Shown here: one piece after another, positions 24,718 to 34,767 of the stretch
How positions within the stretch are numbered: the first letter of the stretch is position 1
Layout of the letters: every line of letters begins with the position of its first letter
NCBI RefSeq assembly: GCF_030403435.1
Contig: NZ_JAUEPH010000002.1
Span: 248,001-312,000 of the forward strand
DNA length: 64,000 bases
Reading direction: 5' to 3'
Source of the DNA: Algoriphagus sediminis
GTDB taxonomy: Bacteria > Bacteroidota > Bacteroidia > Cytophagales > Cyclobacteriaceae
Notes under the pieces: generated by a model
The model's input: only the letters and a program-made list of their open reading frames with translations
What the model was told of the DNA's origin: nothing
The model's database searches: none
Translations under genes and position numbers: made by a program

Positions 24718-25929
24718 TTGGAAAATATCAAGTTAGATCCCATCGAAGAGGCAATTGAAGCCATCGCTAAAGGTGAAGTAATCATCGTGGTGGACGACGA
24801 GGATCGTGAAAATGAAGGCGATTTTGTTTGTGCCGCCGAAAAAGTAACTCCAGAAATTGTGAATTTCATGGCCACCCATGGAAGAGGGCTTATTTGTACT
24901 CCTTTGATCGAAGATCGTTGTGAGGAACTAGGACTTGAAATGATGGTGGGCCAAAATACAGCCGCTTTTGAAACTCCTTTCACCGTATCAGTGGATTTGA
25001 TTGGTCATGGATGTACCACAGGTATTTCTGCATCAGACAGGGCAAAGACTATTCAAGCCTTGGTGGATGACACCATAGACCCAAGTGAATTAGGAAAGCC
25101 CGGGCATATCTTCCCTTTGAAAGCAAAACGTGGAGGTGTGCTCAGACGAGCTGGTCATACTGAAGCTGCGATTGACCTGGCTAGGCTTGCAGGGTTAAAA
25201 CCAGCTGGTGTTTTGGTGGAAATCATGAATGAGGATGGAAGTATGGCAAGGCTGCCTGACTTGGCGTTGGTTGCTAAAAAATTCAATCTTAAGCTGATTT
25301 CGATAAAGGACCTGATAGCTTATAGATTAAAGAAGGAAACACTTATCAAACGAGAAATAGGGGTGGATATGCCCACTGTTTCTGGTGATTTTGAGTTAAT
25401 CGCTTACAGGCAGACAAATACAGATGAAATTCACCTTGCCATGATCAAAGGAGAGTGGGAAGAGAATGAACCAGTTCTGGTAAGAGTGCATTCCTCCTGT
25501 ATGACGGGGGATATATTTGGGTCTTGTCGTTGTGATTGCGGACCACAACTCCATGCTGCCTTGGAAATGGTCGAGAAGGAAGGAAAAGGAGTAGTGCTAT
25601 ACATGAATCAGGAAGGTAGAGGAATTGGTTTGATCAATAAGCTGAAGGCCTACAAACTCCAGGAGGAAGGTATGGATACTGTGCAAGCAAACTTGGCTCT
25701 GGGCTTACCAATGGATGCTCGAGATTATGGTGTTGGAGCCCAAATATTACGTGATTTGGGAGTGAGTAAGATTAGATTGATCTCTAATAATCCTAAAAAG
25801 CGTGTGGGTCTTTTGGGCTATGGTCTTGAAATCGTTGAGCAGGTTGCCATTGAGATCAAGCCAAATAAGCACAATGAAAAGTATCTCGCCACCAAACGGG
25901 ATAAAATGGGGCATAATATTTTGAAATAG
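24718..25929 (+). CDS. ribBA: bifunctional 3,4-dihydroxy-2-butanone-4-phosphate synthase / GTP cyclohydrolase II
   Basis: A 403-residue riboflavin enzyme catalysing both entry reactions of the pathway. The N-terminal RibB half (1-205) shows [22 protein letters not shown] and the [12 protein letters not shown] motif. The C-terminal RibA half carries the zinc-binding Cys triad in [20 protein letters not shown] (about 258-277), and [12 protein letters not shown] for GTP ring opening. Both active sites look complete. The start codon is TTG at 24718, because no ATG precedes the conserved N-terminus. It stands alone, without ribH, ribD or ribE nearby. Confidence 0.96.
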   Translation: MENIKLDPIEEAIEAIAKGEVIIVVDDEDRENEGDFVCAAEKVTPEIVNFMATHGRGLICTPLIEDRCEELGLEMMVGQNTAAFETPFTVSVDLIGHGCTTGISASDRAKTIQALVDDTIDPSELGKPGHIFPLKAKRGGVLRRAGHTEAAIDLARLAGLKPAGVLVEIMNEDGSMARLPDLALVAKKFNLKLISIKDLIAYRLKKETLIKREIGVDMPTVSGDFELIAYRQTNTDEIHLAMIKGEWEENEPVLVRVHSSCMTGDIFGSCRCDCGPQLHAALEMVEKEGKGVVLYMNQEGRGIGLINKLKAYKLQEEGMDTVQANLALGLPMDARDYGVGAQILRDLGVSKIRLISNNPKKRVGLLGYGLEIVEQVAIEIKPNKHNEKYLATKRDKMGHNILK

Positions 25930-26005
25930 ACAGAGTTGGGTTCACTTGGTTCAATTGAACATTATTTGGATCAACCCTTTGGAATAAACTTCGTAAATTA
26001 TAGAT

Positions 26006-26656
26006 ATGAAGAAAGTAATTTCAGGAATCGGTTTGTTAGCGTTTTTTGTCTTGTTTTTGGCATTTTCTGCCAAAGCTCAAAACGAATTTCCATCCCAGAT
26101 TTGGCATAAAGGGAATGTCTATGATACCGATGGTCAAGGATTTTCAGGATTATTAAAGTACGATTTGGATAACAATCTCATCCAAGTAAAAGGAGATGTT
26201 ATCCAGACTCTTACTGCTGCAAATGTTTCTTTTTTTGAAATATATGATGAAGTGTACGGGGGAATTAGAAAATTCTACAGCCTTCCTTATGCGATTAATG
26301 GGGATTATGAAACCCCTGTTTTCTTTGAGGTCCTAACAGAGGGTAATGAAATTGCTCTTCTCTGCCGTGAATACATTGCCACTGATGCCAGAAATCTGAA
26401 TACCATGGGTGGAATGGGGATGAATCCTTTTTTTGGCCCTCAAACCATGATGGGATACAGGCTTGCCTTTAATTACTATTTTTTCAAAAACGGCCGGATT
26501 GAGCGTTACAGTCAGAAAAAAAGAGATCTTTTCGAAATGCTGCCTGGCTACAAGGATGAGATTAGCCTTTTCATGAGAAAAAATCGTCTCGAGCATGATA
26601 AAAGAGGAGATTTGCTTAGAATTACTGCTTATTACAACGAATTAGACAGCAACTAA
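26006..26656 (+). CDS. hypothetical secreted protein
   Basis: A 216-residue protein with a signal peptide (cleavage after about residue 24, SAKAQ). No transmembrane segment follows. The mature part is rich in Tyr, Phe and Asn and contains GNVYDTDGQGFSGLLKYDLDNN (about 36-57), a pattern typical of Bacteroidota periplasmic proteins of unknown function, where a 'tell me what is in the wall' type beta-strand set is common. There is a methionine/glycine-rich stretch (TMGGMGMNPFFG, about 133). Its stop codon overlaps the surE ATG by 1 bp (TAATG), which indicates co-transcription. I recognise no family. Confidence 0.75.
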   Translation: MKKVISGIGLLAFFVLFLAFSAKAQNEFPSQIWHKGNVYDTDGQGFSGLLKYDLDNNLIQVKGDVIQTLTAANVSFFEIYDEVYGGIRKFYSLPYAINGDYETPVFFEVLTEGNEIALLCREYIATDARNLNTMGGMGMNPFFGPQTMMGYRLAFNYYFFKNGRIERYSQKKRDLFEMLPGYKDEISLFMRKNRLEHDKRGDLLRITAYYNELDSN

Positions 26657-27441
26657 TGCCAAAACCTCTTATCCTCGTCTCCAATGACGATGGAATCACC
26701 TCCAAAGGAATCCGAATTTTAGTTTCGGTAATGAAGAAACTTGGTGAAGTTGTGGTGGTGGCACCCGATAGTCCCCAGTCAGGAATGGGGCATGCCATTA
26801 CTATAGGCGAAACTCTTCGGCTCACCGAAGTCGATATTTTTGAAGGAGTGGAAGCATATAAATGCAGTGGGACTCCAGCGGATTGTGTGAAGCTTGCGAA
26901 GCATTATGTTCTGAAAGGAAAAACCCCTGACCTTGTAGTGAGCGGAGTGAATCACGGAGCAAATACATCCATTTCTGTGCTCTACTCTGGAACCATGTCC
27001 GCTGCTATAGAAGGAGCCCTTGAGGGTTATCCATCTATTGGTTTTAGTCTTTGTGACTATTCGTCCAAAGCTGACTTCTCCCATACAGAAGATTGGATTG
27101 AAAAAATAGCCAAGCAGGTTCTTTCAAATGGGTTGAGCAAAGGGGTAGCTCTCAATGTAAATTTCCCCCCTAAGCAAAATGAAGACCTTAAAGGTGTCAA
27201 AGTTTGCCGTCAGGCTGATGCTAAATGGCAAGAAGAGTTTGATGAGAGATTTGACCCGACTGGCAGAAAATATTTCTGGCTAGCAGGTAATTTCGTCAAC
27301 TTCGATAAGGGTGAAGATAATGACGAATGGGCCATTGCAAACAACTATGTCTCGATAGTTCCATGTCAATATGATCTAACTGCCCATTATGCAATCACTC
27401 ATATGAACAAAGAGTGGAACTGGGATGAGTTAAAGCCTTGA
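26656..27441 (+). CDS. surE: 5'/3'-nucleotidase SurE
   Basis: A 261-residue survival protein E. It hydrolyses nucleoside 5'- and 3'-monophosphates, and some members act on short polyphosphate. The metal site begins at SNDDGITSKGI (Asp10-Asp11), followed by the conserved PDSPQSGMGHAIT, SGTPADCVKLA, and SGVNHGANTSISVLYSGT (about 94-111), all characteristic. The length is typical. It starts with ATG overlapping the previous stop (TAATG), so it is translationally coupled to the secreted protein gene. Confidence 0.96.
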   Translation: MPKPLILVSNDDGITSKGIRILVSVMKKLGEVVVVAPDSPQSGMGHAITIGETLRLTEVDIFEGVEAYKCSGTPADCVKLAKHYVLKGKTPDLVVSGVNHGANTSISVLYSGTMSAAIEGALEGYPSIGFSLCDYSSKADFSHTEDWIEKIAKQVLSNGLSKGVALNVNFPPKQNEDLKGVKVCRQADAKWQEEFDERFDPTGRKYFWLAGNFVNFDKGEDNDEWAIANNYVSIVPCQYDLTAHYAITHMNKEWNWDELKP

Positions 27442-27442
27442 T

Positions 27443-28312
27443 CTATTGGACTTTAACCAAGTCATTTACAAATGCTGATTTCCAGTCAAGTTCAGATTTC
27501 AGAATCTTGAATCTCAGCATGATCTGGATGGCATTCTCCATGAGGTTCTTAGATATTACTTCGTCAGTTTGCCACCTGGTTTGAGCTTTCCATTCCTCGA
27601 TATCTTTCATGTCGAGATGGTAGAATTTTGAGATGTAGAAGCTACTGTTTTCGCTGTTTTGTACGGCACTAGTCTCTTTGTAAAGCTCATTCATTAATTT
27701 CTGAAAAAAAGAAAAAGTTGCTTTATCGATCTCGTTTTTGGTAGCAATAACAAAACAAGGCCACGGGCTTGGGATCTCACCAATTCTCCTCATTGCTCCA
27801 GAATCTACAAAAGGTTTTGTGGTGAATTTTTCCCAGAGAAAGAGACTGTTCTTTTGGTTCTTCATGGCCTCCAAGGCTCCAGGAAGATTGTTCACAATTT
27901 CATATTCTGCCTTTTCTAAATCCCACCCTTCGCGATCAGCAAGAACTTTGCTCATCAAGTCAGACCCTGAACCTTTGCGGCTGATTAGAAAATGAGGATC
28001 TGAAATTTCTTCTGGAGAAGTGAATTTTGAAGAGGATGAAGTATGGATTCCCCAAACCAGTGGGCTTTTGACATACATCCCCAATAACTTCAAGTCCGGT
28101 TTTTCCTCATATCTTTTAAAAAAACTCTCGGTCAACACGATGGCGATATTTGTTTCGCCTGAATCCAATTGCTCCAGCATTTTTCCGGAGCCTCGTGATT
28201 CGTCTTTCCAAACCAACTCTAGCCCCAAATCCCTAAAGGGTTGTTTTTTGATTAATTGACGCCAGGGGTAATTAAAGTGCTCTGGAACTCCGGTGATGGT
28301 AAATTTTATCAT
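27443..28312 (-). CDS. cytoplasmic substrate-binding-like (type 2 periplasmic-binding fold) protein
   Basis: A 289-residue protein with the two-lobed architecture of periplasmic substrate-binding proteins but with no signal peptide. Its first residues are MIKFTITGVPEHFNYPWRQL, and the motif ISRKGSGSDLMSKVLA (about 112-127) corresponds to the ligand-loop region of taurine/nitrate/THI5-like binding proteins. No ABC transporter gene is adjacent. The protein may be an enzyme or a sensor (THI5/NMT1-like proteins are pyrimidine synthases), but nothing shows this. The start is chosen at ATG 28312; an in-frame TTG at 28336 lies inside the MFS gene terminator. Convergent with surE, 1 bp apart. Confidence 0.7.
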   Translation of the reverse strand: MIKFTITGVPEHFNYPWRQLIKKQPFRDLGLELVWKDESRGSGKMLEQLDSGETNIAIVLTESFFKRYEEKPDLKLLGMYVKSPLVWGIHTSSSSKFTSPEEISDPHFLISRKGSGSDLMSKVLADREGWDLEKAEYEIVNNLPGALEAMKNQKNSLFLWEKFTTKPFVDSGAMRRIGEIPSPWPCFVIATKNEIDKATFSFFQKLMNELYKETSAVQNSENSSFYISKFYHLDMKDIEEWKAQTRWQTDEVISKNLMENAIQIMLRFKILKSELDWKSAFVNDLVKVQ

Positions 28313-28317
28313 GTGTA

Positions 28318-28344
28318 TAAAAAAAGCCGAATCCAAGATCCGGC
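28318..28344 (-). terminator. terminator downstream of the MFS gene
   Basis: Read on the minus strand, GCCGGATC pairs with GATTCGGC (8 bp, one G-U) around TTG, and is followed by seven Ts. It lies 20 nt after the transporter stop. Confidence 0.8.
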
Positions 28345-28364
28345 CCTCATCTTTAATTTCAAAT

Positions 28365-29687
28365 TTAATCGTGGGTCACACTTCGATCCGTGATCAGAAG
28401 ATTACAAAGTCCGGCGACGATTAGAGAAGAGCCTGCGAGGAGCATGGTATTCACAACCGCCTCACCAAAGATAAGTTTGTACAAAAGATTTACACCACCC
28501 AGCGCTGCCAAAATCTGTGGAATCACGATAAACATATTGAATATCCCCATGTAAACTCCCATTTTCTTTGGCTCTACAGAACTGGAAAGCATGGCATAAG
28601 GCATGGAAAGAATGCTGGCCCAGGCAATACCGACTAAAGAAAAGCAAATATGGAGCATCCAGGGTTCTGAGATGAAGTAGATTAATATAAATCCGAAGCC
28701 TCCAAGAACTAAACTGGAAAGATGGACGAGCTTTCGATTGATTTTGATCTTGCTTGCTACAAAGGCAAGTCCTAGGGCAAACACCATTGAAACTAATCCA
28801 TAGGTTCCGAGGTAATTTCCAACGCTATCTGCTGCATCGTTGTAAGCGGCTGAACTGGTATCAGTTGCACCAAAAACATGCTCAGTGATGGCTGGTGTGG
28901 CAAAGCTCCACATCGTAAAGAATGCAAACCAGGAGAAAAATTGAACCAAGCCGAGTTGACGCATGACCTTTGGCATTCCCGAAATGTTACTAAAGATTTC
29001 TTTAACCCCCACCAAAAAACCTTTATTCTCTTCCTTTTCCTTCTGAAAAGCATCCATATCTTCCGGTGGATACTCCTCAGTGGTCAGAATGGTATACATA
29101 ATCGAAGTGAATAGGACCACCGCACCGATAGCAAAGGCATATTTCACGGAATCCGGGACAACCCCCTCTGGCGCTGTATTGGGAATCCCGATTTGAGTCA
29201 TAAACCATGGCAGGTTCGAAGCAACCCAAGTTCCTATTCCAATGATCAATGTTTGCACCACAAAGCCGTAAGATCTTTGGGAATCTGGTAGTTTGTCAGC
29301 AACCAATGCACGGAAAGGTTCCATACTAATATTGATTGAAGCATCCAGAATCCAAAGCGAACCCGCCGCCATCCAAAGGGCTGACGAATAGGGCGCAAAG
29401 AATAAAGCTATGGTGCTGAAAAGCGCACCAAAAAAGAAGAATGGCTTCCTTCGTCCAAATTTTGGATGCCAGGTTCTATCACTTAGATATCCAACAATAG
29501 GCTGCACGAGTAAACCCGTGAGAGGAGCAGCGATCCATAGGAGAGGTATGGCATCCTTGTCTGCTCCAAGTGTTTGGAAGATTCTGGACATGAATCCTCC
29601 CTGAAGAGCAAAGCCAAACTGTATGCCCAGAAATCCGAAGCTCATGTTCCAGATTTGCCAAAAGCTAAGTTTTTTCTTTTCCGTCAT
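28365..29687 (-). CDS. MFS sugar transporter (maltose/maltooligosaccharide-type)
   Basis: A 440-residue major facilitator with about 12 transmembrane helices. The [20 protein letters not shown] loop (about 61-80) between helices 2 and 3 is the MFS signature in the form found in SLC45/glucoside transporters of Bacteroidota. The central loop (about 212-232) is charged. Because it follows the GH31 alpha-glucosidase gene by 29 bp and a LacI regulator, it probably imports maltose or maltooligosaccharides across the inner membrane. The terminator downstream ends this three-gene unit. Specificity is inferred from context. Confidence 0.88.
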   Translation of the reverse strand: MTEKKKLSFWQIWNMSFGFLGIQFGFALQGGFMSRIFQTLGADKDAIPLLWIAAPLTGLLVQPIVGYLSDRTWHPKFGRRKPFFFFGALFSTIALFFAPYSSALWMAAGSLWILDASINISMEPFRALVADKLPDSQRSYGFVVQTLIIGIGTWVASNLPWFMTQIGIPNTAPEGVVPDSVKYAFAIGAVVLFTSIMYTILTTEEYPPEDMDAFQKEKEENKGFLVGVKEIFSNISGMPKVMRQLGLVQFFSWFAFFTMWSFATPAITEHVFGATDTSSAAYNDAADSVGNYLGTYGLVSMVFALGLAFVASKIKINRKLVHLSSLVLGGFGFILIYFISEPWMLHICFSLVGIAWASILSMPYAMLSSSVEPKKMGVYMGIFNMFIVIPQILAALGGVNLLYKLIFGEAVVNTMLLAGSSLIVAGLCNLLITDRSVTHD

Positions 29688-29716
29688 TTTGGGTGATTAG
29701 GGTTGGATAAACCAGC

Positions 29717-32149
29717 TTAAAGCTGGATTTTGATTGCTTCGTTGGTATTTGGAATTTCAATAAAACTCAAGTTTTTGATTTCGTGATACGGATGGAGATT
29801 ATCCGGTAAAGGATCGAATTCAGTCAACCTACCCAGGAAAGCAAAGTCTTCATTTTTCACTTGGGTTGGTTTACCATTGACCTCTACACTTGGTTCATCA
29901 AAATGGTGAAGATAAATTTTCAGGCTTGAAAAATCACTTGGAAAACCTCCTTCGGTTTTGCTAAACACAAGGGATTTTGATTGTGCTGAATACTCTATTT
30001 TTCTTTTCAGGAAATCTCCTGTTTTATGATTGTGGCTTATTCCATCATCCTCGTAGTGAACATTTTGGCTATCAATTGACCCTGGGTAAACATGAATACA
30101 TAAGGTGGATTTGGGTTTCTCGGTCACATTTGAAATATCCGATTGCTGTGTAAATACGCTCGATTCTTTCACAAAAACAGGAAGGTAATTCAATGGGCAT
30201 TCAACAAGGTGAATTTTACCGCCTTCGTACTTTTGATCCGTGTAAAGAGAAGTCCAGGTTCCTTTAGGAAGGTACACCTTCATTAGCTCCTTTGTGGATT
30301 CCACCGGAGTTACCAGAAAACGATCACAGAAGAGGTACTGGTTCTGGAAATCCTGGGAATAAATATTTTCATCTTCTGGATAGTCTATCGCCAAACTTGC
30401 GGAAATAGCTTTTCCGCTTTGCGAAGCTTCAAAGAAGGAACTATAAATGGTCGGAAGGAGTCTGTATCGAAGCTTCATGTAATTTCTGGAAATTTCTTCC
30501 ACTTCTTCCCCAAAGGCCCATGGTTCGGCGTCATTGCTATTTATCATAGAATGCGCACGGTAGAAAGGAGAGAAGGCCGCAATACTCATCCATCTGGCAA
30601 ATAGACTCTTGCTAGCTTCGCCAGCAAAGCCCCCTACATCATAACCCGAGAATGCTACACCGCTCAATCCCAAACTATTGACAAGTCTTACCCCGGCAAG
30701 CATGTGCTCTTCAGAGGCAACATTATCACCTGTCCATGCGGCTGCAAATCTTTGAATGCCTGCAAAACCAGCTCTGGTTAGTACAAAAGACCTTTCATGA
30801 GGATTCTGGAACTTGGAACCCTCCTGAGCACTTCTGGCCATTTGCATCCCGTAAACATTCCTTGCCTTCCGATGTGAGGCGCCCTCACCTTCATAGTCGA
30901 ACTCAATTAGATTTGGTGTGAACTGTCCCCATGAGGCGGGTTCGTTCATATCGGTCCAGAACCCATCAACTCCCGCATCTGTATAAAATTTCATTTTCTC
31001 TACCCACCAATCCCGGGTCTCTGGCTTGGTGAAATCAGGAAAGGCACACCAGCCAGGCCAAACCTGAGCTTCGTATTCTTGCCCATCAGGATATTTGACA
31101 AAGAGATCCTTTTCCTTCCCCTCATCATAAGGGAGATACCCTTTTTGTGTTTTGACTCCTGGATCCATAATCACCACCACTCTGAACCCTTGGGATTTCA
31201 AATGGGCAATCATAGATTTTGGGTCAGGAAACTTGATACCATCGAAAGTGAACACCTTATATTCTTCCATATGATGAATATCCAGGTAGATCACATCTGC
31301 AGGCATATCCTTATCTCGGAAAGTCTTTGCAAGAGTATATACTTCGCTATCAGGATAGTATGAGTATCGGCATTGCTGGAAGCCGAGAGCCCACTTGGGA
31401 GGCATTTCCATCCTTCCTGTTAAGGCCGTATATGAAGAAATTATTTTGCCTACCGAATCTTCATGGAAAAAGTAGTAATCCATATCCCCGTCTTCCGCAC
31501 CGAAATAGATGAATCTATTGGTGGAGGCACCAAAGTTGAAAACGGATTTATGTGTATTGTCAAAGAAGATTCCATATTGTCCTTTATCATGAATTCCCAG
31601 ATAAAAAGGAATCGACATGTACAGCGGATCATCACCGATTCCATAACCAAAGTAATCTGTGTTCCAATTGGTGTATGCGTTACCAAAACGGTTTAAGCCA
31701 CCCGTTTTTTCACCAAGGCCTACAAATTTCTCATTAGCCTGTACTTTTTTATAAGAATTTACTTCTGTTCCTATCCAGCTAATTCCCAAAGAATCGTCCT
31801 GATTTAGAATATTACCCTCACTATCAGCAAAGGTCAGTTGGAAATTACTTTTTTGAATCGTAAGCGACAGTTTCTCGGTCCTGATAATGATGTTCATCTG
31901 ATCCTCTTCGACCTCAAATGAAGTTGGTTTGGGTTTGGAGACTACAGAGTATGGGTTCTCCTCAAATTCTGTAAACCTAGACGCCTGAACACGGATTACT
32001 CCTGAATCGAAAACAGAGAACCTAAATCTGCCAGAAATGGTGTTCCCTTCGATTCCGTAATCTTTTTCTTGCCAAAAATCAATGGCGCCAAATGCGGAAA
32101 ATCTCGAAGACTGTTGCCTTTCTTTTGTACTTAAATCAGTTGTACTCAT
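29717..32149 (-). CDS. GH31 family alpha-glucosidase
   Basis: An 810-residue glycoside hydrolase family 31 enzyme. The catalytic nucleophile is Asp400 in WTDMNEPASW, and the acid/base is Asp475 in TGDNVASEE. An N-terminal beta-sandwich (about 1-240), the (beta/alpha)8 barrel and C-terminal beta domains (from about 600) give the normal family architecture. There is no signal peptide, so it acts in the cytoplasm, hydrolysing alpha-1,4/1,6-glucosides delivered by the MFS transporter. The upstream region contains the palindrome CAATCGATTG, a candidate site for the neighbouring LacI protein. A small 7-bp hairpin at the stop codon precedes the transporter gene. Confidence 0.95.
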   Translation of the reverse strand: MSTTDLSTKERQQSSRFSAFGAIDFWQEKDYGIEGNTISGRFRFSVFDSGVIRVQASRFTEFEENPYSVVSKPKPTSFEVEEDQMNIIIRTEKLSLTIQKSNFQLTFADSEGNILNQDDSLGISWIGTEVNSYKKVQANEKFVGLGEKTGGLNRFGNAYTNWNTDYFGYGIGDDPLYMSIPFYLGIHDKGQYGIFFDNTHKSVFNFGASTNRFIYFGAEDGDMDYYFFHEDSVGKIISSYTALTGRMEMPPKWALGFQQCRYSYYPDSEVYTLAKTFRDKDMPADVIYLDIHHMEEYKVFTFDGIKFPDPKSMIAHLKSQGFRVVVIMDPGVKTQKGYLPYDEGKEKDLFVKYPDGQEYEAQVWPGWCAFPDFTKPETRDWWVEKMKFYTDAGVDGFWTDMNEPASWGQFTPNLIEFDYEGEGASHRKARNVYGMQMARSAQEGSKFQNPHERSFVLTRAGFAGIQRFAAAWTGDNVASEEHMLAGVRLVNSLGLSGVAFSGYDVGGFAGEASKSLFARWMSIAAFSPFYRAHSMINSNDAEPWAFGEEVEEISRNYMKLRYRLLPTIYSSFFEASQSGKAISASLAIDYPEDENIYSQDFQNQYLFCDRFLVTPVESTKELMKVYLPKGTWTSLYTDQKYEGGKIHLVECPLNYLPVFVKESSVFTQQSDISNVTEKPKSTLCIHVYPGSIDSQNVHYEDDGISHNHKTGDFLKRKIEYSAQSKSLVFSKTEGGFPSDFSSLKIYLHHFDEPSVEVNGKPTQVKNEDFAFLGRLTEFDPLPDNLHPYHEIKNLSFIEIPNTNEAIKIQL

Positions 32150-32294
32150 AGTATTAAGTGCTAGTTGGGTAGAGAACTGCAGGCACTAATATTGAAAACC
32201 TAAACCAATCTGAAAAATAAAAATCAGCCCCTATTGGCTTCATTCGCCGAAAATTGAGCTTAAAATCCTTTTGAAATTTCAATCAAGGCCTATT

Positions 32295-32304
32295 CAATCG
32301 ATTG
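32295..32304. promoter_or_regulatory. LacI-family operator candidate upstream of GH31
   Basis: CAATCGATTG is a perfect 10-bp palindrome, followed by CGCA. It lies between lacI and the GH31 gene and shares the CGATTGC half-site with the site at 33509. LacI-family operators typically have a central CG in a short palindrome, as here. Confidence 0.6.
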
Positions 32305-32331
32305 CGCATTTTTTTTTAAAATTTGAAAAAA

Positions 32332-33363
32332 TTATCGGCGGACAGACGAGTTTCTAACCAAAAGCTCAGTATTCAGGATAATGGGATCCTTTATTGAAGA
32401 ACCTTCAATTTTCTTTTCTATCAGGTCCAGAAGCAAGGTAGCTGATTCAGAACCCATTTTGAATCCTGGTTGTGCTACGGAACTAAGACTCGGCTCGAGC
32501 ATAGAACAAAACTGCCAATTGCTGAAACCTACAATTCCCATTTCATCCGGGATCCTTAACCCAAGTTTTCTTGCAGCTCGCATGGCTCCAACTGCGGCCA
32601 TGTCATTACTTGCAAAAAATGCATCGGGTTTTGACTTAGAATTTTCCAAAAGATCCATGGCAACCGAGAATGCCTCTTCGGTGGTGCCAGTAGGACATTC
32701 TCTTATGAATTCCTCATTTACCTGCATCCCATGATTATAAAGGGCATCGCGATAACCGCGCTCTCTATTTTGACTTATTTTTAAACTTTTTGGACCAGAA
32801 AGGTGGGCTATATTCTGAAATCCTTGCTCTATCAAATGACTAACTGCTTCATAGCCTCCCTTATAATCATCCACAGCCACGGATACTGCACCTTCAAGTT
32901 TGGGGATTCGATCGAAAAAAACTATAGGAAAGCCAAAATCCATAAGTTTTGAAAAATGATCAAAGTCTTTCGTTTCCTTTGTGAAACAAACCAAGAATCC
33001 ATCGATTTGATTAGATAGCATGGCTTCAATACTGCTTTTTTCCCTGTCAACACTTTCATTGCTCTGAGTTAGTATGACATTGTATCCACGAGCCTGGGCC
33101 ACTTCCTCAATTCCACTAATCACAGTTGAAAAGAAAAAATGGACTACTTCGGGGATAATCACCCCGATGGTAAAGGATCTACTTTTCCTTAATGAAAGGG
33201 CTACGGCATTTGGCCGATAGTTTAATCGTTCCGCTACCTCTTTCACCTTCCTTTTCGTTTCTTCACTGATCCCAGGGTAATCCTTCAAAGCCCGGGAAAC
33301 GGTAGAAGAGGAGACCCCAAGTTCTTTGGCGATATCCTTGATCGTGGCTTGCCCTATTTTCAT
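32332..33363 (-). CDS. LacI family transcriptional regulator
   Basis: A 343-residue LacI/GalR regulator. The DNA-binding helix-turn-helix is TIKDIAKELGVSSSTVSRAL (residues 8-27), followed by the hinge helix region ERLNYRPNAVALSLR. A periplasmic-binding-like effector domain follows (about 62-338), with SIEAMLSNQIDGFLV and GFSNWQFCSMLEPSLSSV near the usual ligand positions. It most likely senses maltose, maltooligosaccharide or a downstream sugar. Two operator candidates sharing CGATTGC flank it: one before the GH31 gene and one in the divergent intergenic region before susE. The signal identity is inferred. Confidence 0.93.
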   Translation of the reverse strand: MKIGQATIKDIAKELGVSSSTVSRALKDYPGISEETKRKVKEVAERLNYRPNAVALSLRKSRSFTIGVIIPEVVHFFFSTVISGIEEVAQARGYNVILTQSNESVDREKSSIEAMLSNQIDGFLVCFTKETKDFDHFSKLMDFGFPIVFFDRIPKLEGAVSVAVDDYKGGYEAVSHLIEQGFQNIAHLSGPKSLKISQNRERGYRDALYNHGMQVNEEFIRECPTGTTEEAFSVAMDLLENSKSKPDAFFASNDMAAVGAMRAARKLGLRIPDEMGIVGFSNWQFCSMLEPSLSSVAQPGFKMGSESATLLLDLIEKKIEGSSIKDPIILNTELLVRNSSVRR

Positions 33364-33496
33364 AAATTATATTATTCCTAGAATTATCTTCACTAGTATA
33401 ACTCCTTGTTTTTGCCTTTGCAAGGAAAACTTTTTTCCTGGTTTTAAGAGGTCTTTTGGAGTGATAACCAAAAATGTCCAAAAATATTTTTTTTAT

Positions 33497-33520
33497 GCAA
33501 ACGTCAACGCAAACGATTGC
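33497..33520. promoter_or_regulatory. tandem LacI-type operator half-sites upstream of susE
   Basis: GCAAACG occurs at 33497 and again 12 bp later at 33509. The second copy lies in GCAAACGATTGC, a palindrome with a single mismatch. The remainder of the 335-bp gap (33364-33698) is AT-rich, and I see no other gene or confident promoter box in it; TAAATGTG near 33583 is one base off TAnnTTTG. Confidence 0.55.
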
Positions 33521-33698
33521 ACGAAAAAATTAGGCATATAATGCCCTCTATCTGTTGCGCGGTCCAATTTCTTGATTTAATATAAATGTGTGAAAGAGTG
33601 TGAGCCCAGCAAAATGAGTGGCTTAGCGAATGTTTTTATTAAACTATTTCATTAAAAAATATAATTAAAACAAGTTTCAATTAATTTAGAGTAACCTT

Positions 33699-34742
33699 AT
33701 GAGAAGTTTGAGAAAGATCGGTTGGGTAGCGACATTGATTCCCTTCCTAATTGCATGTGAGGCGTATGAAGCGCCGCCAATTATCCCACAAACAGGTTCT
33801 GCGGTAATCAGTCCAGAAAATGGTGGTAACCTTGTCCTAGCTGTTGAAAATGCAGAAGCGACGATTCCTTTTGAAGTGACTATTGCTGATTTTGCCAAGG
33901 ATGGAAACGTAACGTATGCTGTCGAAATGGATATGGCAGGAGCAGGATTTGCAAATGCAGTGGAAATCGGAACTTCCGAAACTACTACAGTAGACGTTTT
34001 GACCAGTGACTTAAATGATGAACTTGTAGCAAAAGGTCTTCCATTGGGAACTCCATCTGATGTGGAGTTTAGAGTTAAAGCTTCTACCGACGCTGGATTT
34101 AGCCCTCTTTATGGAGCTACTACTACAGTATCTGTAACTCCTTATGATGCTTTTGTTGATTTCCCAGTTCTTTATGTGCCAGGTGACTATCAAGGATGGA
34201 ATCCAGCAAACGAAAAGACTGTATTGAAGTCTGTAAACTTTGATAAAACCTTTACGGGTTTTGTTCACATTTTGAGTGGATCAGGAGAATTTAAGTTCAC
34301 TGAGGAGAACAATTGGGTAGATGACAAAAACTGGGGTGACAATGGTGCTGATGGTACCTTAGATAACCCTTCTGACGCCGCAAACATCAAAGTTGAAGAG
34401 TTCGGTACTTTTGAAGTAACTGTAGACATGGGCGCAAAAACTTACACCATGTCTGATCCACTTCTTTGGGGAATCATAGGTGATGCTACCCCAGGAGGAT
34501 GGGATGCTGAGACCCCTATGAACTTTGATAGAGACGAGAATGTCTTGACCATCACCGCAGATCTTAATGCTGGTGAAATGAAGTTCAGAGCTAACCAAAA
34601 TTGGGACTATAATTATGGTGGAGCAGATGGAGAGTTAACTGCTGGAGGTGATAATATTCCCGTTGCTGAAGCAGGCAATTATACCATTACTTTGAATTTC
34701 ACTGAACCAGGTGAAGTGACTTACACACTCACCAAGAATTAA
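33699..34742 (+). CDS. SusE/SusF-like outer membrane starch-binding lipoprotein
   Basis: A 347-residue exported lipoprotein. The signal peptide ends with LIAC (Cys20). An N-terminal SusE-type Ig-like domain (about 20-145, including the SAVISPENGGNLVL motif) is followed by two starch-binding-like modules, seen from the repeats DYQGWNPANEKTVLKS (about 162) and GGWDAETPMNFDRDENVLTITADLNAGEMKFRAN. SusE and SusF bind maltodextrins on the cell surface and normally sit downstream of SusC and SusD. Here no SusC or SusD gene is present in the window. It is the first gene of the plus-strand unit. A 13-bp hairpin terminator/attenuator follows. Confidence 0.9.
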   Translation: MRSLRKIGWVATLIPFLIACEAYEAPPIIPQTGSAVISPENGGNLVLAVENAEATIPFEVTIADFAKDGNVTYAVEMDMAGAGFANAVEIGTSETTTVDVLTSDLNDELVAKGLPLGTPSDVEFRVKASTDAGFSPLYGATTTVSVTPYDAFVDFPVLYVPGDYQGWNPANEKTVLKSVNFDKTFTGFVHILSGSGEFKFTEENNWVDDKNWGDNGADGTLDNPSDAANIKVEEFGTFEVTVDMGAKTYTMSDPLLWGIIGDATPGGWDAETPMNFDRDENVLTITADLNAGEMKFRANQNWDYNYGGADGELTAGGDNIPVAEAGNYTITLNFTEPGEVTYTLTKN

Positions 34743-34767
34743 TTTAATCGAATAGTTTGAATTGTTA

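Noticed and set aside
28313-28336. TTG start at 28336 for the substrate-binding-like protein
   Set aside because: It lies inside the hairpin terminating the MFS transcript; ATG 28312 gives a normal N-terminus.
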